Below are positions 15,789-25,188 of a stretch of DNA of 64,000 bases, piece by piece. The stretch spans positions 135,583 through 199,582 of the forward strand of contig NZ_QPEP01000006.1 of assembly GCF_003577475.1 (NCBI RefSeq). Reading direction: 5' to 3'. The position numbers and the translations under genes were made by a program. The stretch is from Salinibius halmophilus. GTDB lineage: Bacteria; Pseudomonadota; Gammaproteobacteria; Pseudomonadales; Natronospirillaceae. The notes beneath the pieces were generated by a model. The model did not search any database. It was not told the DNA's origin and saw nothing but the letters and a program-made list of their open reading frames with translations. How positions within the stretch are numbered: position 1 is the first letter of the stretch; each line of letters opens with the position of its first letter.

Positions 15789-16538
15789 ATGCCACACGTT
15801 AAAGGCTCGCCACAACCAAAGCTCAAGGTTGCGGAGGCTCATCCATTTAGAGCATTTATTGGACGTTTTTTTGTATTAATACTAATTGTTGCATCACTTG
15901 CTGCAGGCTACATATTAGGATCGGTTCAGCCAATACAAGGCGTAATTAGTAGCGACCAATATGCATTGCGCGACAACGAGAGATTGCGCGATGCAGTAAA
16001 AATGCTTGGCCAAGACTTAGGTGAGTTGCAAGCAACCATTGCCCAACAGGATAAAACCATTGCGTTAGACAAAGCCACCATTGATGCATTGCGCGAAGAA
16101 AATCGTGTTCGCATGGACGAGCTGCGGCAAGTGCGCGAGGAATTGTCATTGTTTAAAGGCATCATGGCGCCGGAAGAAATTACCCGCGGACCACATATTA
16201 AAGAGCTACAACTCAACAACGTCGGTAACCGTGCCTTTGAATACAATATCGTGTTCACTCAGGAGGGCAATAACGACAATTTTGTTGAAGGGTCTGCGAT
16301 TATCATTCTGGCTGGCCAGAGCAGTGAAGATGAAGATGCGCCAGTTATGCTGCCATTGGCAGAGGTGTCTGAGCAAGTGCAAGATGAACAAGTGAAACTT
16401 CGCTATCGATATTTCCAAAACGTTGAAGGTGTACTAAATCTGCCGGCGGATTTCGTGCCTTCACATATTGAAGTTATTATGCAATTGAATTCTGGTCAGC
16501 GTTTGAACCGCCTGTTTGATTGGTCACCTACGGAGTAA
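15789..16538 (+). CDS. DUF6776-type membrane-anchored coiled-coil protein
   Basis: The 249-aa protein has a basic cytoplasmic N-terminus, one membrane helix (about residues 27-46), and a heptad-rich coiled coil (about 58-120, ERLRDAVKMLGQDLGELQ onward). A beta-rich C-terminal domain containing NRAFEYNIVFTQ follows. The layout matches the DUF6776 family that sits next to bactofilin and erpA in pseudomonads. It probably spans from membrane to periplasm as a structural or scaffold partner of the bactofilin. GAGAGGAG precedes the ATG. Confidence 0.75.
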   Translation: MPHVKGSPQPKLKVAEAHPFRAFIGRFFVLILIVASLAAGYILGSVQPIQGVISSDQYALRDNERLRDAVKMLGQDLGELQATIAQQDKTIALDKATIDALREENRVRMDELRQVREELSLFKGIMAPEEITRGPHIKELQLNNVGNRAFEYNIVFTQEGNNDNFVEGSAIIILAGQSSEDEDAPVMLPLAEVSEQVQDEQVKLRYRYFQNVEGVLNLPADFVPSHIEVIMQLNSGQRLNRLFDWSPTE

Positions 16539-16540
16539 TT

Positions 16541-16966
16541 ATGTTGGGAAAAGAAAAAAAAGTAACACAGTTTGATACCCTGATTTCAGAACGGTCTGAA
16601 GTAGTAGGTGATCTGAAAATCTCGGGTGGCTTGCATATCGATGGCAAGATAAAAGGCAATATTAATGCCGACGCCGACAGTGGCGCTGTGGTGAGAATTA
16701 GCGATAAGGGTCAGGTTGAAGGTGAAATTCGTGCGCCGCATATCATTATCAATGGCCAAGTCACGGGTGATGTTTATTCGTTCCAGCACATTGAGTTAGC
16801 CAAAAAAGCCCACGTAAATGGCGACCTGTACTACAGCATGATGGAAATGGTCATGGGGGCTAAGGTGTCTGGTAAGGTAGTGCATCAAGAGAAGGTAGAA
16901 ACCAGTAAGGTAACCAGTTTTAAAGCCAAAGCTGCGGGTGATCATACCAGCGCTGAAACTGAATAG
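16541..16966 (+). CDS. Bactofilin (polymer-forming cytoskeletal protein)
   Basis: The 141-aa protein has the bactofilin core (DUF583) of right-handed beta-helix repeats from about residue 12 to 115: TLISERSEVVGDLKISGGLHIDG... then regularly spaced hydrophobic-glycine strands (GKIKGNI, GQVEGEI, GQVTGDV, AHVNGDL). Bactofilins polymerise without nucleotide and scaffold envelope enzymes, often at defined cell sites. The start is the ATG behind CGGAG; a seven-codon longer frame overlaps the previous gene. It is two bases downstream of the DUF6776 gene, so the two probably act together. Confidence 0.92.
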   Translation: MLGKEKKVTQFDTLISERSEVVGDLKISGGLHIDGKIKGNINADADSGAVVRISDKGQVEGEIRAPHIIINGQVTGDVYSFQHIELAKKAHVNGDLYYSMMEMVMGAKVSGKVVHQEKVETSKVTSFKAKAAGDHTSAETE

Positions 16967-16971
16967 TCTTT

Positions 16972-17005
16972 ATACTTGACCAAAATGCTCGGGTAATTGG
17001 ATAAT
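16972..17005 (+). promoter_or_regulatory. erpA promoter with IscR type-1-like site
   Basis: The -35 TTGACC (16976-16981) and -10 GATAAT (17000-17005) are 18 bases apart. Positions 16972-16996 fit the 25-base type 1 IscR consensus as remembered (ATASYYGACT-R-WWW-Y-AGTCRRSTAT) at 21 of 25 places. The left half is ATACTTGACC and the right half GCTCGGGTAA. The overlap with the -35 implies repression by 2Fe-2S IscR. Confidence 0.55.
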
Positions 17006-17031
17006 AGACCTCTAAATCGAGAGAGGTTTTT

Positions 17032-17376
17032 ATGTCTGCAACGATAGAAGGCGCCATTAACGTTAGTGCCGACGCCTTTAACAAAGTGAAGGCGCTGATC
17101 GATGAAGAAGATAATGATCAACTGAAGCTGCGTGTGTTTGTTACCGGTGGTGGATGTGCGGGTTTTCAGTATGGCTTCACCTTTGATGAAGATATTGCTG
17201 AAGACGATACCATTGTTGAATTTGATGGCGTTAAAGTTCTAGTTGATGCGTTGAGTATCCAATACCTAGCCGGGTCGACCGTTGACTTCAAAGAGGACCT
17301 AGGTGGCGCGCGATTCATCATCGACAATCCAATGGCCGAATCAACCTGTGGTTGTGGCGCCTCGTTTGCTATCTAA
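17032..17376 (+). CDS. erpA: Iron-sulfur cluster insertion protein ErpA
   Basis: The 114-aa A-type carrier delivers Fe-S clusters to apoproteins such as IspG. The three ligand cysteines are at residue 42 ([11 protein letters not shown]) and residues 106 and 108 (STCGCGASF). Length and C-terminus (GASFAI) are standard. GAGAGG precedes the ATG. Confidence 0.97.
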   Translation: MSATIEGAINVSADAFNKVKALIDEEDNDQLKLRVFVTGGGCAGFQYGFTFDEDIAEDDTIVEFDGVKVLVDALSIQYLAGSTVDFKEDLGGARFIIDNPMAESTCGCGASFAI

Positions 17377-17851
17377 GCCTATTTTCCTGCGGGCAATGCG
17401 GGTTGATGATGCTCAGCCCCTGTTAAACTTGGTAAACTCGGTGGTGGTAGAAAAGCAGTATTTGCGAGCCACCGAACCCTACAGCCTAGAAGCCATAGAG
17501 CGCTTTCTGCAGTTCACCCAGAACACGAACAACATCATGCTGGTTGCCGAGTATGATCAACAGATCATTGCTTGGTTAGACATTATTGCTGCCAAAGATG
17601 CACCAAAGCGCGGCATGCTGGGTATGGGTGTGGCAAAAGCCTTTCGTAATCAACAGATTGGCCGTCAATTGATGTCTGAAGCGCTCGCTAAGGCTACTGG
17701 CATCCTCACAGAAGTACAGTTGCAGGTATATCAGACGAACACCCACGCCATTACCTTGTATCGTCGCTTTGGATTTATTGAAGTTGACAGCGAGGCGGGC
17801 ATTCTTACCATGGCAAAAACACTGCCTGAGTCTTATTACCCCGAATGTTAA
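17366..17851 (+). CDS. GNAT-family N-acetyltransferase
   Basis: The ~161-aa GNAT fold has the first strand [11 protein letters not shown], the acetyl-CoA loop segment ([19 protein letters not shown], a relaxed version of Q/R-x-x-G-x-G/A) near residue 90, and the C-terminal [10 protein letters not shown]. The start is uncertain. A TTG at 17366 gives the usual GNAT N-terminus, ATG 17396 would cut the first strand, and GTG 17303 has an AGAGG ribosome site but overlaps erpA by 74 bases. It overlaps waaA by seven bases. The substrate is unknown. Confidence 0.82.
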   Translation: MLSKPIFLRAMRVDDAQPLLNLVNSVVVEKQYLRATEPYSLEAIERFLQFTQNTNNIMLVAEYDQQIIAWLDIIAAKDAPKRGMLGMGVAKAFRNQQIGRQLMSEALAKATGILTEVQLQVYQTNTHAITLYRRFGFIEVDSEAGILTMAKTLPESYYPEC

Positions 17852-19095
17852 CGATTTATCGAATCATCTGGTGGCTTGCTACCCCTTTTTTGTACCAGCG
17901 TCTGCATAAAAAAGCCCAAAACCAGCCTGCTTATCTAGATCGCATTAGTGAGCGTCGTGGCGAGATTCCTGCTATCGCTCAGCCAGTCATCTGGTTTCAT
18001 ACGGTATCCGTGGGCGAGAGCTTAGCAGCCATCAATATGATCAAGTTGGTCGCCAAGGCGTTTCCCACTACAGATATTTTAGTCACAGCAATGACGCCAA
18101 CAGGTAGTCAAGTCATTCAAGATAAACTGGGTGATGACGTCATTCATTATTATTTGCCTTGGGATCGGCGTAAGTATATCAAGCGCTTTCTTGCTAGCGT
18201 GCAACCACAAATGCTGGTGCTAATGGAAACTGAAATCTGGCCAGAGCTAATTACCCAAGTGAGCGCTAAACAGGTACCCATTGTGCTTGCGAACGCAAGA
18301 ATGTCGCAGCGATCTGGCGCTAGATATCTAAAGTTGGCCAGCTTTAGCCAAAGCATTTTTAAGCAAATATCCTTAGTGTGCGCGCAGTCATCAGACGATG
18401 CGCAGCGCTTCTCAGCACTCGGTGCAACCAATGTACAGATAACCGGCACGGTAAAATATGACGTGCAATTACAAAAGCAAACTAAAGCGCTAGCTGAAGC
18501 CTGGCAGACTGAACTTGGGGAGCGCTTTATTTGGCTGGCGGCGAGTACGCATCCCGGCGAAGAGGCTAGCTTGCTTGCGGCACACAAAGCCTTGTTAGCG
18601 GTACACCCAAACGCGCTGCTAATCTTGGCACCGCGCCATCCCGATCGGCGTGCTGCGGTCAGTGAGCTAGTTCAACAAGCTGGCCTAACATACCAGCTAC
18701 GCTCACAAACCATGGTGCGCAACGAACAAGTGTGGTTATTAGACTCGCTTGGTGAAATGATCGCCGCAATGGGCTGCAGTGATTTGGTGTTTATGGGAGG
18801 CTCATTAATCGAGCATGGCGGTCATAACCCACTGGAAGCAGGGGTTTGGCCGAAAGCCGTTGTGACTGGGCCGCACTACTTCAATTTTCAGCAGGTAGTT
18901 GATCAGTTAGTCAGTGAGCAAGCAATTAAAGTTGTTGACGCGGCTGATGTAGCTAAGGAGATTATCGCGCTGGCTAGTGACAGCACAGCGCGCTCGGCGT
19001 TGGCTGCTCAGCTATCGCAGGTGCTAGCGCGTAATCGCGGTAGCACCCAAAAGCAAGCCGAGCAAATTTGCCGACTAATCAACGAAAGGCCGTAG
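17845..19095 (+). CDS. waaA: 3-deoxy-D-manno-octulosonic acid transferase
   Basis: The 416-aa GT-B glycosyltransferase (KdtA) adds Kdo to lipid A precursor at the inner face of the inner membrane. Motifs are the N-terminal anchor helix (IIWWLATPFLYQ), VIWFHTVSVGES with the catalytic glutamate, TEIWPELI, the AASTHPGEE loop, LAPRHPDR and the donor site FMGGSLIEHGGHNPLEA. Translation probably couples to the GNAT gene whose stop it overlaps. The stop faces tolC with eight bases between. Confidence 0.96.
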   Translation: MLTIYRIIWWLATPFLYQRLHKKAQNQPAYLDRISERRGEIPAIAQPVIWFHTVSVGESLAAINMIKLVAKAFPTTDILVTAMTPTGSQVIQDKLGDDVIHYYLPWDRRKYIKRFLASVQPQMLVLMETEIWPELITQVSAKQVPIVLANARMSQRSGARYLKLASFSQSIFKQISLVCAQSSDDAQRFSALGATNVQITGTVKYDVQLQKQTKALAEAWQTELGERFIWLAASTHPGEEASLLAAHKALLAVHPNALLILAPRHPDRRAAVSELVQQAGLTYQLRSQTMVRNEQVWLLDSLGEMIAAMGCSDLVFMGGSLIEHGGHNPLEAGVWPKAVVTGPHYFNFQQVVDQLVSEQAIKVVDAADVAKEIIALASDSTARSALAAQLSQVLARNRGSTQKQAEQICRLINERP

Positions 19096-19103
19096 TTCAG
19101 CGA

Positions 19104-20498
19104 CTAGTTCAACGACGCTAGGTCATCCATAGACAAGGTGCCTGCTGCTTCTTTTAACTTCAGAGAGTTAAGTAACAAGTCATAGCGAGCATTGGTTAGG
19201 TCACGTTCCGCAGCAAATAAATTGCTTTGCGCGCCAATCACCTCAACAATCGTTGCTGTGCCTACTTCATAACCAGCTTCTGTTGCTTGTGCTGCCGATT
19301 GGCGAGAACGCACCAGCTGCTCACGCACGCTAATATTGGTTAAGTCAGATTGCAGTTGCTCATACAACGCTGTTACACCGTTCTTAACTTGACGTAAGCC
19401 TTGTTCAAAGCTTGCTGCAGCGTTTTCTGCCTGAATTTGCTTATTGACAATGTCGGCACTGGTTCTAAAGCCATTGAAGATTGGGATGTTGACACTAACG
19501 CCAAGATTGACACTGCCTTGATCATCAATCTCACCATCTTGCACCCAGTCTGCAAACTGCGCGCCACGACTGTAACTAATGCTGGCGCCAACGGTTGGGT
19601 AGTAGGCATAACGAGCGATGTCAGCTTGGCTTTCTGCTAGTTGTACACTGACTGCTTGGTTGCGCATGGCAGGGCTCTGCTCTGCGGCGTTTAACCATTG
19701 TTCCAGGTTGCCTACGGCAAGACGCTCAGCCAAAGCTGGATTAATAACTGCCGCGTCGACTTGTTGACCAACAATCAGCTCAAGCTGGCGCTGGGTCGAC
19801 TTGAGCATGTTGCCCTGCAAAATAACACCAAGACGCGCCTCTTCGTATGACGCACGGGCATTTTCCACTTCGGTGCGTGCTACCAAGCCTTCTTGATACT
19901 TGGCTTCTACTTGCTCGAGTTGGCGTGACACAGCTTCCTCTTGGCGCTGGGCAAGCTCTACACCCGAGCGTGCTTTCATCAATGCAATGGTTGCCTCTGC
20001 AACGCTTAGCATTAGGTCTTGCTCAGCTGCTGTGGCGCCAAACTGTGCGCGCTCAGTGTACAGATCAGTAATGGCATAGCCTTTAATGGCCTGCATATTA
20101 AAAACGTTTTGCTGAACCGAAATGCTGCCAGTGAGCTGTGCACGATCGCCTAGACCAACTGAGATTTCCTCAGTTGAAGCTGTCTCTAGTGTGGCTACCG
20201 CACCCGAATCAGGGTTGCCACTGGTATTCACGCCATTAACAAGCAGTACCTTGGGTTGCGAAACTGTTTGCGTACTAGTAGCCGTGCCATAGCTTAAACT
20301 AGCATTAGCGCTTGGCAGTAATGCGCCGAGTGCTTGGCGTTTCAATTGTACGGCTTCTTCTTTACCATTCACTGCAGCTTGAATGCTTGGATCATTGGCC
20401 TTAGCAACTTGATAGAGGGTTTCAACAGAATCGGCGGCAAATGCTTGCGTGGCCATTAAACTGGAAGCAATAACGACCGCCTTGGTCAATGATTTCAT
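19104..20498 (-). CDS. tolC: TolC-family outer membrane efflux protein
   Basis: The 464-aa protein has a signal peptide (LTKAVVIASSLMATQAFA) and two tandem TolC repeats rich in long amphipathic helices (for example SRQLEQVEAKYQEGLVARTE and GYEVGTATIVEVI). The beta-strand segments that form the outer-membrane barrel include FNMQAIKGYA and PIFNGFRTSADIV. It would form the trimeric exit duct for RND or ABC efflux and type I secretion. AGGAG precedes the ATG. It is divergent from nudF, as in pseudomonads. Confidence 0.93.
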   Translation of the reverse strand: MKSLTKAVVIASSLMATQAFAADSVETLYQVAKANDPSIQAAVNGKEEAVQLKRQALGALLPSANASLSYGTATSTQTVSQPKVLLVNGVNTSGNPDSGAVATLETASTEEISVGLGDRAQLTGSISVQQNVFNMQAIKGYAITDLYTERAQFGATAAEQDLMLSVAEATIALMKARSGVELAQRQEEAVSRQLEQVEAKYQEGLVARTEVENARASYEEARLGVILQGNMLKSTQRQLELIVGQQVDAAVINPALAERLAVGNLEQWLNAAEQSPAMRNQAVSVQLAESQADIARYAYYPTVGASISYSRGAQFADWVQDGEIDDQGSVNLGVSVNIPIFNGFRTSADIVNKQIQAENAAASFEQGLRQVKNGVTALYEQLQSDLTNISVREQLVRSRQSAAQATEAGYEVGTATIVEVIGAQSNLFAAERDLTNARYDLLLNSLKLKEAAGTLSMDDLASLN

Positions 20499-20641
20499 TT
20501 TAGTCTCCTAGCGCAGTTAGATATTGCACTCATTATGCTGAGGCCTAACCTAACCAAGTATGAACAGGTGTAAACATTAATTCCTTTACGCAAGCATAGT
20601 GCAAATAGTGCAATGCCTTAAAGATAAAATAGAGAGCTTGA

Positions 20642-21259
20642 ATGACAAAACCAAGGTATGAACAAAAAGATGTCGAAATTTTAGCCAAGGATAGGGTTTA
20701 TGATGGCTTTTATAAAATGGACCGCCTAACGCTTAAACATAAAACCTTTGCTGGCGATTGGTCACAGCCGATTACGCGTGAGTTAATGAATCGTCACGAT
20801 GCGGTTTGTGTGCTGATATGGGACCCTGAGGCTGATACCATAGTGATTTGTGAGCAGTTTCGTGTGGGTTCTTTAGCTGAGCCGTCGCCTTGGTTATATG
20901 AGTTGGTAGCAGGGTTAATTGATAAAGATGAAAGCCCAGAAGAAGTCGGGCGCCGCGAAGCCGTTGAAGAAGCGGGTGTAGAGATTGGCCAAATGAAGTT
21001 TTTATACCGCTATCAACCAAGTCCAGGTGGCAGCAACGAAACCGTTTATCTTTATGTTGCACAAGCAAAGTTACCAGAGCAGGGCGGCGTATTTGGCTTG
21101 GCGGAAGAAAGCGAAGACATCCGCACGCACATTATTGCACGTAGGGAAGCCATGCAATGGATCGAAGACGGCCGTATTGCCAATGCGGCAAGTTTGCTAG
21201 CATTACAGTGGTTGGCTTTCTACGAGGGTGAACTGCGCCAAGAATGGGGAATTGGGTGA
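20642..21259 (+). CDS. nudF: ADP-ribose pyrophosphatase NudF
   Basis: The 205-aa Nudix hydrolase cleaves ADP-ribose to AMP and ribose-5-phosphate. The Nudix box is complete near residue 100 (GLIDKDESPEEVGRREAVEE then AG, fitting G-x5-E-x7-RE-U-x-EE-x-G). Upstream VCVLIWDPEADTIVICEQFR is typical of the ADPR subfamily. It heads a run of overlapping genes ending in parE. AGAGAG precedes the ATG. Confidence 0.93.
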   Translation: MTKPRYEQKDVEILAKDRVYDGFYKMDRLTLKHKTFAGDWSQPITRELMNRHDAVCVLIWDPEADTIVICEQFRVGSLAEPSPWLYELVAGLIDKDESPEEVGRREAVEEAGVEIGQMKFLYRYQPSPGGSNETVYLYVAQAKLPEQGGVFGLAEESEDIRTHIIARREAMQWIEDGRIANAASLLALQWLAFYEGELRQEWGIG

Positions 21260-21738
21260 CACGATTAAGACGCCAGCGCAAGTACGTGCCAAATATGGCT
21301 GAACTCAACGCGGTTTGTGAAATTAATTATTTGAAGCTGAATCGACTCTGGCCAAATATGGCCAGAGATTCAGGACTTCGTGTCAATATGTCGACTGAGC
21401 ACGGTATTCCAGCGGTGATGGTTTTACTGTGTCAGGAGCAGTTTGCCTACACTGCCGATATTGTACTGACACTCGACTTGCCTAGCATGCCAGAAAATAT
21501 CGGTCGGGTGGATCTATACATTCGTGTTTACCAAGACATGCGAATGGCTGAGGTGGTGTCGGGTGGGCATGGCAAACAATTTGAGGGGATTTACCAGTAC
21601 CCCAACGATAAAATGCTGCAGGTAGATGAAAAAGCGCAGCTAAACAAGTTTTTATCGGAATGGTTGTCGCATGCTTTGCATCATGGAATGCTTGAGATGC
21701 CAAAGAGTGCAACATTTAAAGGCGATCTTGATCACTGA
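21244..21738 (+). CDS. yqiB: DUF1249 family protein (YqiB)
   Basis: The 164-aa soluble protein belongs to the DUF1249 family, found between nudF and cpdA in many gammaproteobacteria. Family features are the N-terminal YVPNMAELNAVCEINYLKLNRL, RVDLYIRVYQDMRMAEVV and the C-terminal KAQLNKFLSEWL. The ATG overlaps nudF by 16 bases; a GTG at 21256 in the GTGA overlap is an equally good start. The function is not established. Confidence 0.85.
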   Translation: MGNWVTRLRRQRKYVPNMAELNAVCEINYLKLNRLWPNMARDSGLRVNMSTEHGIPAVMVLLCQEQFAYTADIVLTLDLPSMPENIGRVDLYIRVYQDMRMAEVVSGGHGKQFEGIYQYPNDKMLQVDEKAQLNKFLSEWLSHALHHGMLEMPKSATFKGDLDH

Positions 21739-21790
21739 AAGGATTGTATAACTTTGTTACAGTGTTCAAACAATTGAACTGGGTTTATTG

Positions 21791-22588
21791 ATGGTAATGG
21801 ATGCAGCACTGCGTGTGCTCCAGGTGACAGATCCGCACCTGTTTTCGCAAAAAGATGGCCAGCTTTTAGGTATGAATACCCGAGAGACGTATCAGGCTGT
21901 CTTGGCGGAAATACAACGCCACCACCCAAAAATTGATGTGGTGCTCGCTACTGGCGACATCGCCCAAGATCATATTCAACCCTCTTACGAAACCTTTCTG
22001 CGTTTAACCGAGCGCCTCGCACCGACCTATTGGTTGCCCGGTAATCATGATGATTGGCCGCTGATGCAAAAAATTGCCGAAGACTATGACGCCAAGCATA
22101 AAGTTATAGATATTGGTGCATGGCGGTTTGTCATGGTAAATAGCGCCGTGCATAAGAAGGTGCATGGATTTATCGAAGAGGAAGAAATGCGTTGGTTAGA
22201 GCGCGCCGTAGCCAGTGCGCTTGGTCGCAATGTAATGGTGTGCTTGCACCACCACCCGATTCCAACGGGGTGTGACTGGTTGGACAATATTGGCGTTAAA
22301 AATGGCCAGCAGTTCCTGCAACGCTTAGAGCAGTTCGACCAAGTAAAGGCGGTTATTTGGGGGCATGTGCACCAAGAGAAGTTTGCGCTGCATGAGCATA
22401 TTGCTTTGTACTCTACACCGTCTACTTGTATTCAGTTTAAACCAAACAGTGAAGACTTCGCCCTAGACCAGCAGCGAGGGCCGGGCTGGCGCTTCTTTAC
22501 CTTGCAGCCTAACGGTGATATCGAGACCCAGGTTTACCGAATAGAAGCGAGCCGTTTTAATATCGACCTATCGGCAAGTGGCTATTAA
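21791..22588 (+). CDS. cpdA: 3',5'-cyclic-AMP phosphodiesterase
   Basis: The 265-aa class III metallophosphoesterase degrades cAMP and so tunes Crp/Vfr signalling. The dinuclear metal motifs are all present: TDPHLF (residue ~14), GDIAQD, GNHDD, CLHHHPIP and GHVHQE. The start is ATG directly after an in-frame TTG; no good Shine-Dalgarno is visible, and ATG 21797 is possible. Its stop lies 16 bases before the yqiA start. Confidence 0.93.
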   Translation: MVMDAALRVLQVTDPHLFSQKDGQLLGMNTRETYQAVLAEIQRHHPKIDVVLATGDIAQDHIQPSYETFLRLTERLAPTYWLPGNHDDWPLMQKIAEDYDAKHKVIDIGAWRFVMVNSAVHKKVHGFIEEEEMRWLERAVASALGRNVMVCLHHHPIPTGCDWLDNIGVKNGQQFLQRLEQFDQVKAVIWGHVHQEKFALHEHIALYSTPSTCIQFKPNSEDFALDQQRGPGWRFFTLQPNGDIETQVYRIEASRFNIDLSASGY

Positions 22589-22604
22589 TTTTAAAGGAGT
22601 GCCC

Positions 22605-23159
22605 ATGCAACGCTGGTTGTACTTGCACGGTTTCAACTCGAGCGCCCAATCACACAAAGCACAGCAATTGCAGCATTGGCAACGTCAACAACCCCATATA
22701 GAGGTGTTCACCCCCAGCTTAGATGACGACCCAGCTTTGGTGCAGCAAGCCTTACCGAAGCTTTGCCACAATATCGATGGCATCATTGGCTCTAGTTTGG
22801 GTGGTTTTTATGCGCTTTATTGCCACGCCAAATGGCAGATACCAGCTGTATTGGTAAACCCTGCTTTAAATCCCCATGAGTTACTGAAAAGCCGTCTTGG
22901 CCCACAAAAACACTATTATAGTGACCATACTTGGGCGCTAACCGCTGATCATCTGGCGCACTGGCAAACAATGGCAGCTGAGTTAGCGCCAGATCGGCGC
23001 TGTTTATTACTCATGCAGACGGGCGATGAAGTCATTGATGCCGCATTTACCGTTGCACGCTTGGCTGGAATCAGGCAGATTGTAGAGGCTGGCGGGAACC
23101 ACAGCTTTGTCGGCTTCGAACGTTACTTTTCCATTATTGAGCAGCATTTTCATCAATGA
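22605..23159 (+). CDS. yqiA: YqiA-like alpha/beta-hydrolase (esterase)
   Basis: The 184-aa serine hydrolase (UPF0227/YqiA) has WLYLHGFNSSAQS, the nucleophile elbow GSSLGG near residue 68, an acid residue in QTGDEVID and the catalytic histidine in GGNHSFVGFE. E. coli YqiA hydrolyses short acyl esters, but its biological substrate is unclear. AAGGAG precedes the ATG. It overlaps parE by four bases. Confidence 0.92.
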   Translation: MQRWLYLHGFNSSAQSHKAQQLQHWQRQQPHIEVFTPSLDDDPALVQQALPKLCHNIDGIIGSSLGGFYALYCHAKWQIPAVLVNPALNPHELLKSRLGPQKHYYSDHTWALTADHLAHWQTMAAELAPDRRCLLLMQTGDEVIDAAFTVARLAGIRQIVEAGGNHSFVGFERYFSIIEQHFHQ

Positions 23160-25072
23160 GCAATTCATATTCAGCTGAATCCATCGAGGTGTTATCTGGC
23201 TTAGACCCAGTTAAACGCCGCCCTGGCATGTACACAGATACCACTCGGCCAAACCACCTAGCGCAAGAGGTGATTGATAATTCAGTCGATGAGGCGCTTG
23301 CTGGTCATGCTAACGAGATTAAGGTCACGTTGCGAAAAGATGGCGGTTTATCAGTAGAAGATAATGGCCGCGGTATGCCGACCGATATCCACCCTGAGCA
23401 TGGTGTACCAGGTGTTGAGCTGATTCTTACGCGCTTGCACGCTGGTGGTAAGTTCACCAATAACAACTATCAGTTCTCTGGTGGTTTGCACGGGGTTGGG
23501 GTCTCGGTGGTTAACGCCTTGTCTTTGCGTGTGGAAGTGCAGGTGCGACGCGACGCCAAACTTTGGCAAATTGCTTTTGAGCACGGCGACAAAGTGGAAG
23601 ACCTTGCCGAAATAGGCACCGTTGGCAAGCGCAATACAGGCACCATGGTAACCTTCTGGCCTGATGCCAGTTACTTTGATAGTGGTAAGTTCTCTGTCGC
23701 CAGCTTGCGCCATGTGCTGCGTGCTAAGGCCGTGTTATGCCCTGGCTTAACCATTCACTTCATTGACGAAATTAAGGGTGATAAACAAACCTGGTTTTAT
23801 GAAGATGGACTAGCGGATTACTTAAAATCGGCATTGGCTGATTGGCCGCTGTTGCCAAATGATGAACCGTTCCGTGGCAGTTTTGCTGCCGAAGCCGAAG
23901 CCGTTGATTGGGCCGTATACTGGTTGCCAGAAGGTGGCGACTTGGTCACCGAATCTTATGTGAACCTAATCCCCACTGCCCAAGGCGGCACACACGTAAA
24001 TGGTTTGCGCACAGGCATGCTAGAAGCCATGCGTGAGTTCTGTGAGTTGCGCAACCTACTGCCGCGTGGGGTAAAACTTGGCCCCGATGATATTTGGGAT
24101 CGATGTGCATATGTCATTTCTTCCAAGCTCGCCGATCCTCAGTTTTCTGGCCAAACCAAAGAGCGCCTGACGAGCCGCCAAATGGCTGCCTTTGTTAGTG
24201 GTGTGGTAAAAGACAGCTTCTCATTATGGCTCAACCAACATGTTGAGCTGGGTGAGCAAATTGCTGAGCTATGCATTAGTAATGCGCAGAAACGTTTAAA
24301 AGCAGCAAAAAAAGTGGCGCGCAAAAAGGTCACTCAAGGACCAGCCTTACCAGGTAAGCTAGCCGACTGCACCGGTGGCGTATTCGCCGATTCTGAGCTG
24401 TTCTTGGTTGAGGGTGACTCGGCCGGTGGTTCAGCCAAACAAGCGCGCGACCGCACCACTCAAGCCATTATGCCGCTGCGTGGCAAAATTCTTAACTCTT
24501 GGGAAGTGGATTCATCGGAAGTTCTATCTAGCCAAGAGATTCACGATATTGCCGTGGCGCTGGGCATCGATCCAGGCTCAGAAGACTTAACATCGCTGCG
24601 CTATAACAAAGTTTGCATTCTTGCCGACGCCGACTCAGACGGCTTGCACATTGCAACGCTATTGTGCGCACTATTCGTCAAACACTTCCCTGCCTTGGTG
24701 AAAGCCGGTCATGTCTTTATGGCAATGCCACCGCTATATCGAATCGACTGCGGCAAAGAAACCTTCTATGCCCTAGATGATAGTGAGCGCCAGGGCATTC
24801 TTGACCGCTTAGAAGCCGAGAAGAAACGCGGCAAGATTAGCGTTACCCGCTTTAAAGGTTTGGGTGAAATGAACCCATCCCAGCTTAGAGAAACCACGAT
24901 GAACCCAGACTCACGACGCTTAGTGCAATTGCAAATGCAAGATGGCGACGACACGCTAGAGTTAATGGACATGCTGTTGGCCAAGAAACGCTCCGCCGAT
25001 CGCAAAGGCTGGCTAGAGCTTAAGGGCAATCTAGCGGATGTTGATGGTCTGGTAGCAGATCCAAATGCTTAG
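23156..25072 (+). CDS. parE: DNA topoisomerase IV subunit B
   Basis: The 638-aa ATPase subunit of the decatenase belongs to the GHKL family. The ATP site shows EVIDNSVDEAL, DNGRGMP and GGLHGVGVSVVNAL. The transducer has the QAKERLTS-like QTKERLTSRQM segment. The TOPRIM domain shows FLVEGDSAGGSA and ADADSDGLHI, and the C-terminus has RFKGLGEMNPSQL. Length is normal (E. coli 630 aa). The partner parC is not in the window. Translation is coupled to yqiA by an ATGA overlap. Confidence 0.97.
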   Translation: MSNSYSAESIEVLSGLDPVKRRPGMYTDTTRPNHLAQEVIDNSVDEALAGHANEIKVTLRKDGGLSVEDNGRGMPTDIHPEHGVPGVELILTRLHAGGKFTNNNYQFSGGLHGVGVSVVNALSLRVEVQVRRDAKLWQIAFEHGDKVEDLAEIGTVGKRNTGTMVTFWPDASYFDSGKFSVASLRHVLRAKAVLCPGLTIHFIDEIKGDKQTWFYEDGLADYLKSALADWPLLPNDEPFRGSFAAEAEAVDWAVYWLPEGGDLVTESYVNLIPTAQGGTHVNGLRTGMLEAMREFCELRNLLPRGVKLGPDDIWDRCAYVISSKLADPQFSGQTKERLTSRQMAAFVSGVVKDSFSLWLNQHVELGEQIAELCISNAQKRLKAAKKVARKKVTQGPALPGKLADCTGGVFADSELFLVEGDSAGGSAKQARDRTTQAIMPLRGKILNSWEVDSSEVLSSQEIHDIAVALGIDPGSEDLTSLRYNKVCILADADSDGLHIATLLCALFVKHFPALVKAGHVFMAMPPLYRIDCGKETFYALDDSERQGILDRLEAEKKRGKISVTRFKGLGEMNPSQLRETTMNPDSRRLVQLQMQDGDDTLELMDMLLAKKRSADRKGWLELKGNLADVDGLVADPNA

Positions 25073-25188
25073 ATGCCAGCTATTATGTACGGTTGGCGAT
25101 ACAGCTTATTAGAGCCAAAGTCGCCAATCGAATCAGCTAATATGGTAGTATTTCGCCCTTTATTAAACCCTTGATAATGGAGGCGGCG

